DNA of 64,000 nt from Lyophyllum atratum (GCA_014905825.1 JACGCN010000024.1:372001-436000), one strand, 5' to 3'; counted from the first letter of the stretch, positions 23,855 to 35,958 are shown. Notes: generated by a model from the letters alone, not told the origin. Numbers and translations: made by a program.

Positions 23855-25458
23855 ATGCCCAAACCCTCAGACAGCAGCTCTACCATTACGACTCAGCGAA
23901 AATACGAGGTATGGAAGACCACAAGGGACGTGTTCGCGAAGGGAGTGAACTTCCTCTATGATAGCGAAGGTTCCAGTAGAGCAAGCCAAGGGGCGAGGCT
24001 CACCGACGAAAGTCGCTCGTTTGAGACAGCTCTGTCGAATCAACCAGAGGTTGTCACGAGGGGCAGAAATATAACCGGCCTGGATCCTCCGGGCGACGTA
24101 CCCAGAAGATCAGAGCAAGTGGGGTCTAGAGATGTCGCAATCACTCGACCCGTCGACCGAAAGCATTCGACGGAAGGATGGGAGAGAGTTGAGGCGGCTA
24201 AACCACTGCCAGAGGCTAGTGCGACGGTCGTCAGACGGGAGGACGCGAAGCAAAAGGCTGCCGACGATATGCGGCGCAGGACCGAGGAAGTCGAAGACCG
24301 GCATCGACGCCAACGAGCCGTAGAGAGGAAATTAGCGCTGTGTCAAAAGGAAAAACAGAACATATCGCAGGACCTGCAGCGCATGATAGAGAGATTGGAA
24401 GCCTCTGAGCGCCGTAATCAGGACTTGGAAGCACAACTTGCACGCGTCGCGGAGGAACTCAAAGTGACGAAGAGCCAGCTTGACCATTCCGAAGTGCGCC
24501 AACTGCAGACAGCTCGATTACTGGACGAGAAGGCCGCAGAGCTCAAGGGCGCAAATATCTTCTTGACGAAGGCCGACGCGATGTCGAGTGCGGATGTCAT
24601 TGCCATGGTCGATGGCTTGAACGCCGAGATCATGCAGCTGGCGGCGGTTATGGCCGACGCGCTCCATGACATGGGTAGGTCGAAGGAAAGCGAGGTGCAG
24701 GCTGAGACGAAAGAAAGGAGATCGAACCTTCGTGTTGTTGGGAAGCCGTTGGTTCAGTTCCTCCTGGACAGTCGCACACCGCATTTGGATCCTGTGGCAG
24801 TTCAGATATCGTTGCAGCTGTGTTTGGCCGATACGTGTGTCGTCATTTTAGATTCGTGGCGGCCTGGAGATTGGCGAGGGGAGGACATCTTATGGGAACT
24901 CTATTCCTCTATAAAAACAAGCGGTGAGTCGCAGTCGACTTGATAGCATAGACCCACATTTCTGAAAACAAGGTTATAGTGGTTCAGTCTGTGGTTGGAA
25001 GATGGCGCGCCATTGCTCGCTCACAGACTCGATACGGCGAATGTCGGAAAGCGGTTACAAAGTACTTCGCAGGGCGTGTCATGGATATTCTATCGCTAGC
25101 CGGGTGGCCAAACCATCTTCAAGAAAACCGCGAGATTTTGGCAAGATTCGAGGCGAGATTGGAGCAAATTGTAGTCCTCACACTTCGCCTCCATAAAGCA
25201 ATCGGCGAAGATTTTACGTCAGGGGAACTGAGGACTGGGGTGCTGTTCCCGAATGTGGAGTTCAACCCAGAGGCAATGGAGGAGGCATTCCCGGATGACG
25301 AGAAGATGATCGACAGTGGAATGGACAAGGAAAGACGCAAAGTGGTGGGCACGACTGACCTCGGTTTGTGGAGGACGTTAGATGGCAAAGTGACGATTTT
25401 GAGGAAGCCCAAGGTGATACTTTTGTCAGCATTGCAGGTGATGCTGGGTGGTCAATAG
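23855..25458 (+). CDS. coiled-coil protein, copy 4
   Basis: Two exons (23855..24923 and 24980..25458) join in phase (AGCG|TGGTT) and give 515 residues. The layout is the same as copy 1: a charged, poorly conserved N terminus, a heptad-rich coiled coil around residues 130-260, a conserved segment with SSADVIAMVDGLNAEIMQ, and the C-terminal domain with VGTTDLGLW and LRKPKVILLSAL. The single intron sits at the same place as in the other members. It lies on the opposite strand to the other three copies and is not paired with an Hsp70-like gene. The function is not recognised. High conservation of the C-terminal domain against a drifting N terminus suggests that domain is the functional part. Confidence 0.8.
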
Positions 25459-25696
25459 ACATGTGAAATTGTGATTTATTTGACTCTTCAAGCAAAAGAG
25501 AACGACGCGAGTAGACGAAGGGGTTGTAAATAAAATTGCACTTGCAAAGCATACTTAGGAGAGGGCAAGAAGAGGGTGGCAGCGGAGACCGGAACTAGCA
25601 TATTTTGTTTACCATGCCAGTGCCAAACATCTGACCCGTGGGCTGAACAAAAAGCAAAAACCGATTCTCCGCCATGGGAACTGCCTACATACTATT

Positions 25697-25720
25697 GTCC
25701 CCTTCGGGGTGACATACGAA

Positions 25721-25751
<31 letters not shown>

Positions 25752-25817
25752 GGCCCCTGCACAAGGATGACACGCTTTCCCGGAGTGGTAGATCTACGGA
25801 TCTCAATATTTATTTTT
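25697..25817 (+). ncRNA. U6 spliceosomal snRNA
   Basis: The core matches U6: a 5' stem-loop with a UUCG tetraloop (GTCCCCTTCGGGGTGAC at 25697), then ATTGGAACGATACAGAGA, which contains the ACAGAGA box that pairs with the 5' splice site. Next come the AGC triad in TTAGCATGG and the 3' internal stem-loop CCCCTGCACAAGG, ending at a T-run (25813-25817) that would stop RNA polymerase III. The 3' tail after GACACGC is unlike the human sequence, which is common in fungi. No obvious TATA element was found at -30. I see no intron. Confidence 0.88.
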
Positions 25818-26102
25818 CCCTCCATTATGGATAGCCTTCACCACTGCAAAGTTAATGCACACGGCTCTATCCTTTTCTCTGACGCTCTACTTAGTTTTGT
25901 ACTGCGGAGGATGCGTACAGAAGCATCGTAAAAACATGGTGAACAACGTCGGCAAACAGCGAGGCCAGCTTCTTTCATGCTTCCACGACCTGCCTGTCTC
26001 TCAACTCCAACTTGGTGATTTGAACCGGAACTGTGTCAGGGTTTGCTTGTTTCTTTTGACAGAAGTTAGCTCTTGGCTTGAGTATCAACGCTTTGTTTTG
26101 CG

Positions 26103-28423
26103 ATGGCGAAGGGTAAAAAGGCCAAAGTCTTGAAAAAGTACAAGGTAGCTAAGCTGATGAATTGAACAGCACATATGGTCCCAAACTTATATGCCGCGTC
26201 TACTAGGCACCAGATTCGAAGTATATCGTCGTCGTCGATCCATGGGGGGTCAGCACACAGCACAAATCATACACCATCAACAACATCGCTGCGTGGTTCG
26301 AGCTCATGATTAGGGATGATTATCCTGGTGAAGATGTCAAAACAGTCTTTACTCAGGGAACGGTATGTTGAACTGTTCATTATGTACGCGACTTTCTAAG
26401 AACGTCGTCTATCAAATCCAGCACAATAACGTGGTTGTTGAACTTTCGGAGTCCGTTGATATTTTGCCGTACTTGGGAGCCCACCACCATGCGAGGTTTC
26501 TGAAAGAACGGTGGAATGCCACCGATGGTATCTCGTATCTCTATGAGTACGACTACGAAACGCAGAATGATCCCACACGGCGCGGTAAGCACCCCGGTGT
26601 CTGCTTCTTTACCGACGTCCTCATAGTCCCCATTCCCTAGGCTGGACCGCGGATTATCCGGGCCAATATAACATCAACATCTTCCCCATAAAACAACCTT
26701 ACCCCCTTCCCTTCCCCGCGCCACCTCCTCCACATAACGTGGGCTATGCAAAACGTCCTCGAAACATAGCTGTCGTCATACCTCCAGACAATCCATCAAA
26801 TGAATCGGTTTGTCCCCAAATTCACGCTGTGTTTATGATCTTGACAGGTACATTATCTTTAGGTGCGTTCCTGTCAGACATTTCATTACATGACCTCGCG
26901 CTCAATTCTACATAGGCCTCGAATAATGCCTCTGTCCCCAGGGAGACCTATTCACCAACCCATACGCTGAGACAAGAGGAGGGGAGTTCAAAGACGAATC
27001 AGCTTGTTGAGAAGCGCGATCCTTACGAAGAAGGTATAGATATTGACCTCTGCATTAGACAGTTTCTCATCTTTGACGATATTAGCGGATGACGCCGAAC
27101 GTCTCCTGAAGAAGGGTACCTCTTCGATGAAACTAGAAGATGGAAGACATGACTGTGAGTTACACATGTGAACTATGTCTTTCAATTCAGCTTAGAATCT
27201 GAATGGTATAGCTGGGCCTGGTGTGAAAAAAGAGGAGCCAATCACGCACCGCGTTCCTGCCCCAAAACGCGAACAGGAGGAAGTCACTATACGTGAGCAA
27301 TATTTGGAGTCCTGATGGGACATATTGACATTTCTATGGTTCAGCACATGCTATGAAAGAGGAACCAATTACGCATCCTCTTCCTTTGCCCAAACGCGAA
27401 CAGCGCGAAGAGACTATACGTGAGTAATTCCGGCATATATCCGTGCTAGTAGACTGAGAAGTCATCCTTAGCCAATGCTGTTGATAATTTTCTTGATTCT
27501 GCTATCCCCAAGCGCGAACAAGAGGGTGTTGTCATGCGTGAGTACCACCTAGCACTCTGTCGTAGTGAAGCCGAACTCACCCACTAAATGCCACGTAGCT
27601 CCTTCTATTCCGGTTGTTAAGAAGGAGCCCAGAAATTCCCTGGTTAAAACGGAACAAAGCGGCTTACAGGGTGAGTTACCTCAAAGCAAAGTGGGTTCCG
27701 AGATCTCACAGCAGAATGTGCAGCAGACACCTATCAACCCTCGGATGACCTTTTGGCTGCCTTCGCAAGTCTCCCACCAGACGTGCTCAACGTGGCCCCT
27801 AGGCTCCCAAGCACGCCATCGGCGACCCCGACTCCTTTTGTTAAGACCGAGGCCCTCGATGGTAAGACCAATCAGCCGGCATCTATCCTCTGTCTTGTCA
27901 GCTCCATTAACCTATCTCGTGTAAAACAGATACCTTTCTTGGAATACCAGAGGCAAGGCGTTCAGTCACCCTCGCGACAGAGGCCGGAGACCCTGGCCCG
28001 TCGAATGTGCGCGTGAAGCCTGAGCCCCGGGACGATTACGAGCTGCCCTTTTCGCGCTCCATTCCGACAACACGGGATCCAAGGACTTCTGAGAAAGACC
28101 GCTCGAGCACCCTTGGGACCGAGCAAAGAGCAGAACAGTCCACTGTACTAGTGAAACCTGAACCTCGGGACCATGTAATCCCTCCCTTGCTTCCGGTGCC
28201 ACGAACACGCGATCCGAGGCTTGCGAATCGCAGTACGTGTCGAATGTTCAATCATACAGCGCTGTCCCTTATGGTGATGTTAAATGGCAGTGAACCCCCA
28301 TACAAAGCACCCACTTGATGATAGGCAGGAAAGAGGTAGGAAGCATTCAACTCTTTCGAGTAACCCTCATTCACGTGTCGCGCTCGTTCAGGATCACCAA
28401 AGAGAATGAAGTCTGAGGAGTAA
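26103..28423 (+). CDS. unrecognised protein rich in SUMO-consensus motifs
   Basis: The ATG at 26103 starts a lysine-rich leader. A conserved globular region follows with YIVVVDPWGVST, AWFELMIRDDYPGE and AHHHARFLKERW, then a proline-rich linker. From about 26950 to 28423 many small exons encode a disordered tail. Short motifs of the form hydrophobic-Lys-x-Glu recur: VKKEEP, MKEEP, VKKEP, VKTE twice, VKPEPRD twice, and a final MKSEE before TAA. Three consecutive exons (about 27210-27530) look like duplicates of one PKREQ-ending unit. I do not recognise the globular domain. The tail is a plausible multi-SUMOylation platform, by inference. It lies 0.3 kb after U6 on the same strand. Exact exon limits in the middle are uncertain. 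Confidence 0.55.
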
Positions 28424-28888
28424 ACACTCTGATAGGACGATTTTCCTATGACGTATTGGACGTCTACGCTGATCTTGTAAATTTAGACTTGTAATCCGAA
28501 TACCCCAACACTTCTTGTAACCTTTCCAACTTCTTCTCGATCTTCTTCGGCTGTGAAGCCGTTCGGAGGCGCCGCTCAACGAATTTATAACTCGAAATAG
28601 CTCTCGCTCCTTGGCCGTTCTCACGAATATCATCACATGGGCCACTCTGGCTTCGGGGGCTGACATGGCGGGCCGCCAGATTTGCTGCAAACGCGCACAC
28701 CTGACTGCTCTTCCGTGCTCCCTTCTCAATCAAAATATCTCGATGATGGATGCATCATAGAACCACCGTTCGCTTCCTCCACAAGCATAAGGTCGGTCGA
28801 TTGAAGGATGCTTCGCGGCTCCTGCGTGAGGTATATATGATGACCAAGTCCGACCCAGATGCCCTCGAGTACAGCGAACACGTCCGAA
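28424..28888. other. intergenic, promoter of the fucosidase
   Basis: About 460 bp without a supported gene. A TATATATG element lies about 50 bp upstream of the fucosidase start, near 28832. Confidence 0.4.
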
Positions 28889-31800
28889 ATGAGGCTCACC
28901 ATCCTGCTGACGGCGTTTGTTGCCAATAGCTTTGCAGCCACTTTAGTGAAGTACCCTTCTGCGGCATTACCCCTCAAGCCTCTCTTCGACAATCAGGCGG
29001 CGTCCTCCGACGGGTCTGCAAATTTCGACGGGTTAGGGTCTAGCTTCAATAGCCAGTTCCTCCCGCCCGGTCCGTGGGCGTATGATGGAATAACGGTAAG
29101 CGCACCCTTTGACTAGGCAGCGAATGAATTCCAGACTGACGTGCAATGGTAGTACGACCTTCCTTCTGCCTGGGGAACAGGAAACGACAATGTAATTGCG
29201 AATGCTCAAGTTCTTCCCCTCGCGGAACCTACCTTTGCGCGCGAGTTGCACTTTCTGTATTCTGGGGACGCGTCTGGAGGTGAGGTCGTCCAATTCTTTC
29301 CGATGACTGCCCTCTCATTGACCTGCTCAGGTGAATTTGTGGCAAACTTCGTCCTGACCTTTACCGACAATTCAACCCAACTCTTACAACGTTAGCTCTC
29401 ATGTACATCTGCCTATTATTTTGGCTGATACGTTATTTTCAGTGTTTGCCAAGAACTGGTGGAGATGGCCGATCCTTAACAATGGAGCCATACAAACGTG
29501 GGGTACTCTTTCCTAGTCCGCCTCAAATGCCAGACTAATCAACGTTATGTCGCTCCTTAGACCGTACCTCTTTGAGAATAACGGCGCTTCGAAGAACTTG
29601 AACGCCAGCCAGATCTATCAGTGGTCAACCTCCGTCTTTTCAGAGCACCCGCTACAAAGCATCACCTTCCCGGCTAGGAACACCGAGCATAGACTGCACG
29701 TCTTCGCCATGTCTCTCTCCCAGTCTATTCCGGCTATAAATCCATCCACGCCGTCGCTCTCCGTGCGCCAGGCACGCTTCACCACGCGGTGGGAGATGAT
29801 CAACGGCGTCCAAGCACAGGCCGTCGAAGTCGCTCTCGCAAACCTCCTTCCTGCATCGACATTGGCGCTTAAGACCTCTGTAAACACGCGGCTGGACATA
29901 TCGATCACTGGAGCAGGTGTCAAGACTGTTTCCCCAGGCGCAGTGTTTCGATTGGTCCCGGGAGATCAAGTGAAGGTGGACGTATTCGTGACGGGGAGTA
30001 AGGCGAATGGAACTGCGAGCGTTCAGATTCGAGACAGTCGTGGAAAGGACGTGGGTTCGTCTGGTGGATGGCCTACGAGCCCTTTGATTGAGACTTGGAC
30101 CGCCGATCCGAGCGTTCTCAAGAAGCATGAGACTCCAACTTGGGTACGTTTTGATGCTCATTTTCTTGATTAGCTGTTTGACAAGAGTCATACAGTGGAA
30201 CGGCGCGAAGTTTGGTATCTTGTAGGCGGGCTTCGCGTCCTCTACATCGCTGATCTTTCTCACTGCTTTTGTAGCGTACACTGGGGCGTCTACAGCTACC
30301 CTGCATGGGTATGGCTATTTCATCGAATGAGAATGATGCTGGTGTTCTGATCTCCGGGCAGGCTCCTCCGGGAACTTACGCGGAATGGTACGAGTAAGTG
30401 ACCGTCTTTCATGTTTTTGATCTTTTGAATGCTGAAAGACTCCGCAGCTGGAATCTCCACCAACCCAACAGTACCACCTATGCCCACCATCTTCAGAATT
30501 TTGGCGAGGTAAAGCGCTTCATCGTTCTCTTGCCTCTGTTTGACCTGATTTGCGCAGAACATCACATACGACGACTTCATCGCGAATTTCACTGCCTCCA
30601 AATTCAATGCAAGCCAATGGGTTGATCTCTTTGACCAAGCCGGAGCAAAATACTTTGTTCTCGTTACTGTTCGTCTGAACTTTCTAATTGTGTTACCCTG
30701 TCCAGAACTGATGGGGGGTGGATAGAAACACCATGATGGCTTTGCACTGTTCGACACCGGGAACACTACGCATCGAAGCAGCTTCCATCTTGGTCCCAAA
30801 CGCGATTTCGTGTCGGAGCTCCTGACAACCGCGAAAAAAGAGAAGCCAAACATGCACCGAGGAACGTATTATTCCTTGCCAGAATGGTACGCCACTTCTT
30901 ATATTCGCTTTTCCATTTCCTGCTCAAGAGTCATCGACTCAGGTTTAACCCAGATTCAGCTCCTTATGGATTTGATCAATGGCCTGGTGGCCTCGCACAC
31001 AACCCGTTCAATAGCTCTGAGCTAGAACCATACACTGGACGACTCGAAATCAAAGACTACCTGACCGATCTCCAACTTCCCCACATGGTCGATCTGGCAG
31101 TCAAGTACGAGACGGAAATTATGTGGTGCGACATCGGCGGCCCGAACAAGACTCCCGAATTCGCAGCCAAGTTCTACAACAACGCGTTAGCCAACAAGCG
31201 ACAGGTCACCATGAACAATAGTGAGTTCCACCCGATTTGAGCTTTGGACTGGCTTGATGGTCCTTAATTTCTGCAGGATGTGGAGCGGTACCCGATTTCG
31301 ACACGCCCGAGTATGCTACCTTCGGGTCGACCCAAACACAGCGATGGGAGTCGAGTGAAGGCATGGATCCCTTCAGCTACGGCCTCAACTCCGCCACTCT
31401 GCCAAGCCAGTACAAGAACGGATCCACCATCGTCCAGACCCTGGTCGACATCGTGTCCAAGAACGGGAACTTGTGAGTGCGGGTCGTGTTCGTTAATTTG
31501 ACCGTTTGACGCTGAACATTGACTTTTTCCAAGCCTACTGGATGTGGGTCCCACGGCTGAAGGCGAGATCATCGCTCCGATGGCGAACAACCTCCTGGAC
31601 GCCGGATCCTGGCTGAAACACTCCGGAGAGTGCGTCTACGACACGGCGAGTCTCATGATGCAACCCTATGACGCACCAAAACTAACCAAGCACCTAAACC
31701 ATTCAGGAATACTGGTTCCCCACCTCGCAAGAAATCCTGCCCGGGCAGTCCGTTCGTTTCACGACGACGCCCAAGACATTCTGCATCGTCGCGTTCAACC

Positions 31801-32009
31801 CGCCCCAGAACGGACAGCTGACGATCCAGAAACGTTTGCCAATCCTGCCTGGGGATCAGATTAGGCTGCTTGGGCCGACGCCTGGTAGCGCGTGGCTCCC
31901 TTGGTCTGTGGACAGCAGCAGCGGAAGGCTCACTGTCGATGTTTCTGATAGTGCGGTGGCGAGTGGGCGCTTCGCGTGGGCGTTCCAGGTTGTGTACAAG
32001 ACGGGGTGA
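28889..32009 (+). CDS. secreted GH29 alpha-L-fucosidase
   Basis: The gene has many exons and a signal peptide (MRLTILLTAFVANSFAAT). An N-terminal beta-rich domain comes first. The GH29 catalytic barrel starts at GTYAEWYEWNLHQP and includes KHHDGFALFDTGN and IMWCDIGG, whose Asp is the expected nucleophile. LLDVGPTAEGEI follows, then a C-terminal beta-sandwich. The enzyme removes L-fucose from glycans by a retaining mechanism and is presumably extracellular. N-terminal exons include WGTGNDNVIANAQ and FVLTFTDNSTQ. Stop is at 32007-32009. The catalytic acid/base is poorly conserved in this family, and I did not assign it. No damage is visible. Confidence 0.88.
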
Positions 32010-32812
32010 ATGATATGTAGTTGTACAGGATTTGATATGGCTTCTTCCGTCGTGCATGGAATCTAAATATTCTTTATCGCTGTCGCTGGAATATCTCCAT
32101 TTTAGTAGTTGTATGTAGTCTGGAAAGGTATCAATTCACGATATAGTGGAGCGGGTTGGATACTCGGAGGAGGCCCCGGGAAGCTCTACCACTGCCAGAG
32201 GTCTATCTGTGAAAATACCCCAAAATCGGCCTAAAAACCGGTATATTTTTGGCTTAAAAACCCTTATTTTCGGACAAGGGTCCGCACGTGCTAGCGCACG
32301 TGCGCAATACACGTGATTGTATCGCGTCAGAAAAAGCGCGTCAGGATGATTTCTGGGAGGGTTGCAACTACTTTGACGGCTTGCCGGGCTATCAAACCAT
32401 CAACTTTTGGGAGATATTTTGTTATTGGTTGCCAAAACAAGCACTTGTCGGAAAATTCAACCCGAACCCCGACCGTGACCCCACCATCAGCTCACTCATG
32501 AGTCATATCCGGAAAAAAATCCTCATCAGAGCCCCAAAACCGTTATCTTTCGGACAGTAATTTCCATTTTTTGCTGCGCTGACGGCCTAAAAACCCTTAT
32601 TTTCGTACAAGGATTTGGCCATTTTGAGGCCCTAAAAACCCTTATTTTTCGGATAGACCTTGGGTGGAGCTTCCTGGGGCCTCTCGGAGGACCAGAAACG
32701 TGCCGGGCCGAGAGTCCCGACCACGGCAAAGTTTTGCATCATCATCAGCCACTGCTAACGCACATAACTCCTTCTCCTTCCTCCTCTCCATAGACATCCC
32801 CGATCCCGCGAT
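32010..32812. repeat. intergenic region with repeated AAAAACCCTTATTTTCG motif
   Basis: Four imperfect copies of a roughly 25-bp motif built around AAAACCCTTATTTTCGGACA lie at about 32254-32279, 32531-32558, 32587-32612 and 32632-32655, all in the same orientation. Several are preceded by GGCCTAAAAACC. No coding frame crosses them. The motif may be the remains of a small mobile element or a regulatory array. Confidence 0.5.
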
Positions 32813-33603
32813 ATGCGCGCATACTACTACGACAACATCCCCGGCGACCAGCGCCTGCCCCACGACCGCACCCCCTCCCAGCCCGTCCCACCCTCGAAGC
32901 TCTCCCACCTCGGGGTCAAATTCTGGACGATCCCAGTCGCGGGCTACGAGGCCGAGGTGGACAAGATCGCCGCGGCGGAGGGATACAAGAACCGCGACAC
33001 GATCGATGTTTCCAAGGAGGGGCTCGGGGACGTGAGTGCATGCCTCTCAATTTATAAGCGAGTCCAGCTGACTTTATTTGGGGGGGCTCGTGAAGATGTA
33101 CGAGGCAAAGATCAAGGGGTTCTTTGAAGAGTACGCCGCATAGTGCCATTCATTCCTGGAGGACCCCCGCACCCCCCGCTGAGCTGGGTTTTTGCAGACA
33201 TATGCACGAGGACGAGGAGATCCGGTATATCCTCGCCGGCAGTGGTTTCTTCGACGTGAGAGGTACGCCCCCTTTATTTCTATTTCTCGCATGTGGGCTC
33301 ATTGCCGTCCCATCGCCGCATGGAACAGAAACACCGACGGACGCTTGGATCCGCCTCGCAGTGGAGCCTGGCGATCTCCTCGTTATACCCGAAGGAATCT
33401 ATCACCGGTTTACACTGGACGAGGCGAACCGTATCAGGGCGCTGCGTCTCTTCAAGGTATGCTCCGATTACTGCTCCTGCTACGCTGGATCTGAGGTTTC
33501 TGCGTAGGACGAGCCCAAGTGGATACCGTACAACCGGAGCACGGAGACGGAGGTTAACCCCCACCGGATTGAATATCTGAAGAGCATTGGGGTTGGAGCG
33601 TAG
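32813..33603 (+). CDS. ADI1: acireductone dioxygenase
   Basis: Five exons give about 180 residues of the ARD cupin family. The start [14 protein letters not shown] is typical. Metal ligands are visible in [11 protein letters not shown] (His, His, Glu of HxHxxxE) and the later His in EGIYHRF. The enzyme acts in the methionine salvage pathway, oxidising the acireductone to the 2-keto acid precursor of methionine with iron bound; it is cytosolic and nuclear. Exon joins: 33031, about 33097, about 33197 and about 33341; the end is at 33603 ([11 protein letters not shown]). All introns are GT-AG. No abnormality is seen. Confidence 0.93.
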
Positions 33604-33916
33604 GCTTTGTTTTGTGGTGGATATGTATCTGAGGTGTGTATTATGGAATAGAGTGATATATGTACAAGTTTTATGTATGTTTTGAGCATGTCGATGTCCG
33701 TCTCAGGCAGATGTCAGAACGAAGGACAACTTGGGATGAAGCAGTAAAGTGGGTAAGATATCGATGGCAACAGGTACACAGTACATCCCGAGTAATATGG
33801 GTCCTTGTGTCCGTGTCGTTGGGTATGATTATAAATGTCCTACATGTACAAAAGTTCGTTAGGCTCGTGAACTGCCGCGATCAGCGACAGGGTATCCATC
33901 CCTCTCCAGCAATCAG
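33604..33916. other. intergenic, convergent 3' ends
   Basis: About 310 bp between the acireductone dioxygenase stop and the end of the opposite-strand membrane-protein gene. Nothing further is seen. Confidence 0.45.
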
Positions 33917-35158
33917 TTAACCACCAATCAGCCCATGCGTCGACACCTTACGCCCTGCCGGATGCGTCACATCCAAAGCGCGCTCCGCACTATACTGCCG
34001 AACATGCGCTCTAGGCACTCCACGCTCCCCTCCCCCACGATGCGCATGCAAGCCTTCTGGGGTACCCCCCTCTCCCACCTGCACATGCCCGTCCAGCGAC
34101 CGACTGTACATGTGCAGTGTCAGATTCTCCGGGCGAGAGGACGTACGAGGAGGCAGGAGAGACAGCGGACGCGGTGGGGGAGAGGTCTCGTTGTTGGCCC
34201 AGCTGGTGGCGAGCAGGGTAGGCGGCGGTAGGGCTGGGACACCGCGGCTGGACGACGGCGGGGACCCAGACTCTGATCCCTCCGCCAAGGAGCCCATAGG
34301 GACAAGGGCCCTGCGCTTCGACTTCGACCGTCTGGGGCGGACGGGGCGAGGCTGCGGCTGCTCAGCATCGTCGTCCTGATCAGAGTCGTCAGCAGCCTTG
34401 ATGGACCCCACGCGCTCGATCCGAGACACCGAGCGGCCTATTTTGTTCGGATTGCGCTTCGCGCGCTCCTTCAGAAGTTTACCAACTACTACTGTGTCTG
34501 AGCGGGCTGGGACGACGCCCGTCTCGTATAGGTGGGTGTACTGGGGGGTCATGGGCGGCATTGGGAAGGAGGATATGTGGGAGGGGGCGGAGGCTTGGGA
34601 GTACAGGGAGTCGGAGCTGTCTGAGGCTGCGGAGGAGGGGCGGGAGTCGTCTTCGTAGGGAGATGTGACTGGGATGGGAAGGGAGGGCACGTGTGGTAGG
34701 GTCGAGGGGATGGTCAGCGGTGGGAGGTCCCGTTTTGAGGGGTGGGGTTCTGATATGAATGGTGTGGTATCGGTATCTGCGGAGGGCACGCAGAATTTCT
34801 CGTTGTGCGTGGGTTTTACTGTGTCAAGGGAGTCGGTGCTCCCGTTTCGCTCTTGCATGTGGTCAAAGGAGGAGCGAGGGTAGTCATTTATTGGGTAGCC
34901 ATCCCCTGTCGCTGTCCAGAGCGGTCTGGGGTATAGCAGGGATGTGGCACTTGCATCAGAGGCAGTATGTTTGTGACCGAGTCGACTTGCCGACTGTTGG
35001 GTCGATTGTTTGCGCCTCCTTAGCAGTGGGAGAAGGAGGACGCCGATAAGGAGCGCGAGGACTATGATCCCACCTACTATCGCGACAAAGATCAAGGTTA
35101 GATTTGGGCCGTCGGACGCCCGTCGAACGAGGAAACTAGGCTCCCTCGAAGGAGGCAT
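33917..35158 (-). CDS. single-pass membrane protein with long disordered cytosolic tail
   Basis: One uninterrupted frame of about 413 residues from the ATG at 35158. A short N-terminal stretch is followed by one strongly hydrophobic helix (LIFVAIVGGIIVLALLIGVL, residues about 20-40) and the basic stop-transfer RRRKQS. The rest is low-complexity Ser/Pro/Arg sequence, with one more ordered block around KLLKERAKRNPNKIGRSVSRIERVGS. The layout resembles Mid2/Wsc-type or Axl2-like fungal surface proteins that lack a visible ectodomain. The missing ectodomain might lie in an unlinked upstream exon, but none was found. No specific function can be assigned. Confidence 0.65.
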   Translation of the reverse strand: MPPSREPSFLVRRASDGPNLTLIFVAIVGGIIVLALLIGVLLLPLLRRRKQSTQQSASRLGHKHTASDASATSLLYPRPLWTATGDGYPINDYPRSSFDHMQERNGSTDSLDTVKPTHNEKFCVPSADTDTTPFISEPHPSKRDLPPLTIPSTLPHVPSLPIPVTSPYEDDSRPSSAASDSSDSLYSQASAPSHISSFPMPPMTPQYTHLYETGVVPARSDTVVVGKLLKERAKRNPNKIGRSVSRIERVGSIKAADDSDQDDDAEQPQPRPVRPRRSKSKRRALVPMGSLAEGSESGSPPSSSRGVPALPPPTLLATSWANNETSPPPRPLSLLPPRTSSRPENLTLHMYSRSLDGHVQVGEGGTPEGLHAHRGGGERGVPRAHVRQYSAERALDVTHPAGRKVSTHGLIGG

Positions 35159-35666
35159 GAGGCTGGAAGGATAATGAGGGGGGAGGGCAAGGCTTGCAGG
35201 GGGGGATCCATTATCAACACAGCCTATATTGTGAAGACGCTGGTACAGGGTCGGACACGTCGGCACAGCCTCGCCGTCTCCTCATCATGTCGAACGGCTA
35301 ATTCACAATTTCTGCGCAGATTGGGTGAAACGCGGTTCCACGTGATCTCGCCGCAGTCACCAGTGGATGGCTGTTCTCGTCGCGGCGACCGGTGCCCGAG
35401 ACAATCCAAGGCAGGTTTGTGCGGCTGCCTGAGGTGATAGACGCCCGAGAGATCCGGGAGCTCGAGGAGCAGCTGTCCTTCGCTGGATTTCTGAAGATGA
35501 CGTCAGCGTTCCATTCATTCGCAAAACCGCCAACACGAACTTGAACCGAACTCATTATTGCTTGAACTTGAAGCCGTCTCGTCGGACGCGTCGTATTTTT
35601 ATCTATATTGATGTCCAAGGTCAGCAATGCGATGAAACGGCGTCTCCACAGTTACTGACCAGTTAT
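35159..35666. other. divergent spacer, possible small unresolved exon
   Basis: About 500 bp between divergent starts. A frame with FVRLPEVIDAREIRELEEQL (about 35410-35475, plus strand) looks protein-like, but I could not connect it to a start or to CMC4. An opposing frame also exists. Neither is called. Confidence 0.3.
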
Positions 35667-35958
35667 ATGTACCAGTCCCAGGCATGCCAAGCAGAGGGTA
35701 CGCACCCTGCCCATCCGCAGCCTTGCCCCATTTGACCTCTCAGCAGCCTGCGATCTCCAAGCGTGTCTCTCAAAGAACACGTACTCGCCAGAGAAGTGTC
35801 AAAGTCATTTGAGAGGGTTGTACGAGTGCTGCCAGCGCATGTACGATGAGGCAGCGGAGCAGGGAAAAGACGTGCAGCCTGATTCCACGGCGTGTCCTAT
35901 GCCGGAAGTCGTTAAGCGTTGGCTGAAGGATCATCCAGCGGAAGGGAAACCGCAGTGA
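35667..35958 (+). CDS. CMC4: twin Cx9C mitochondrial protein CMC4
   Basis: Two exons (35667..35697 and 35747..35958; GTACGC donor, CAGCAG acceptor) encode 80 residues. The sequence has CQAEACDLQACL and then C-x9-C pairs in CLSKNTYSPEKC and CCQRMYDE, followed by ACPMPEVVKRW. This matches the Cmc4 family, small proteins imported into the mitochondrial intermembrane space and oxidised by Mia40; their role is linked to respiratory-chain assembly. The first ATG in frame (MYQSQACQAEAC) sits close to the first Cys, as in other Cmc4 proteins. No signal peptide, as expected. Confidence 0.88.

Noticed and set aside
35298..35627. Minus-strand open frame overlapping the CMC4 upstream region
   Set aside because: It competes with a protein-like plus-strand frame; neither could be supported by splice structure or family match.
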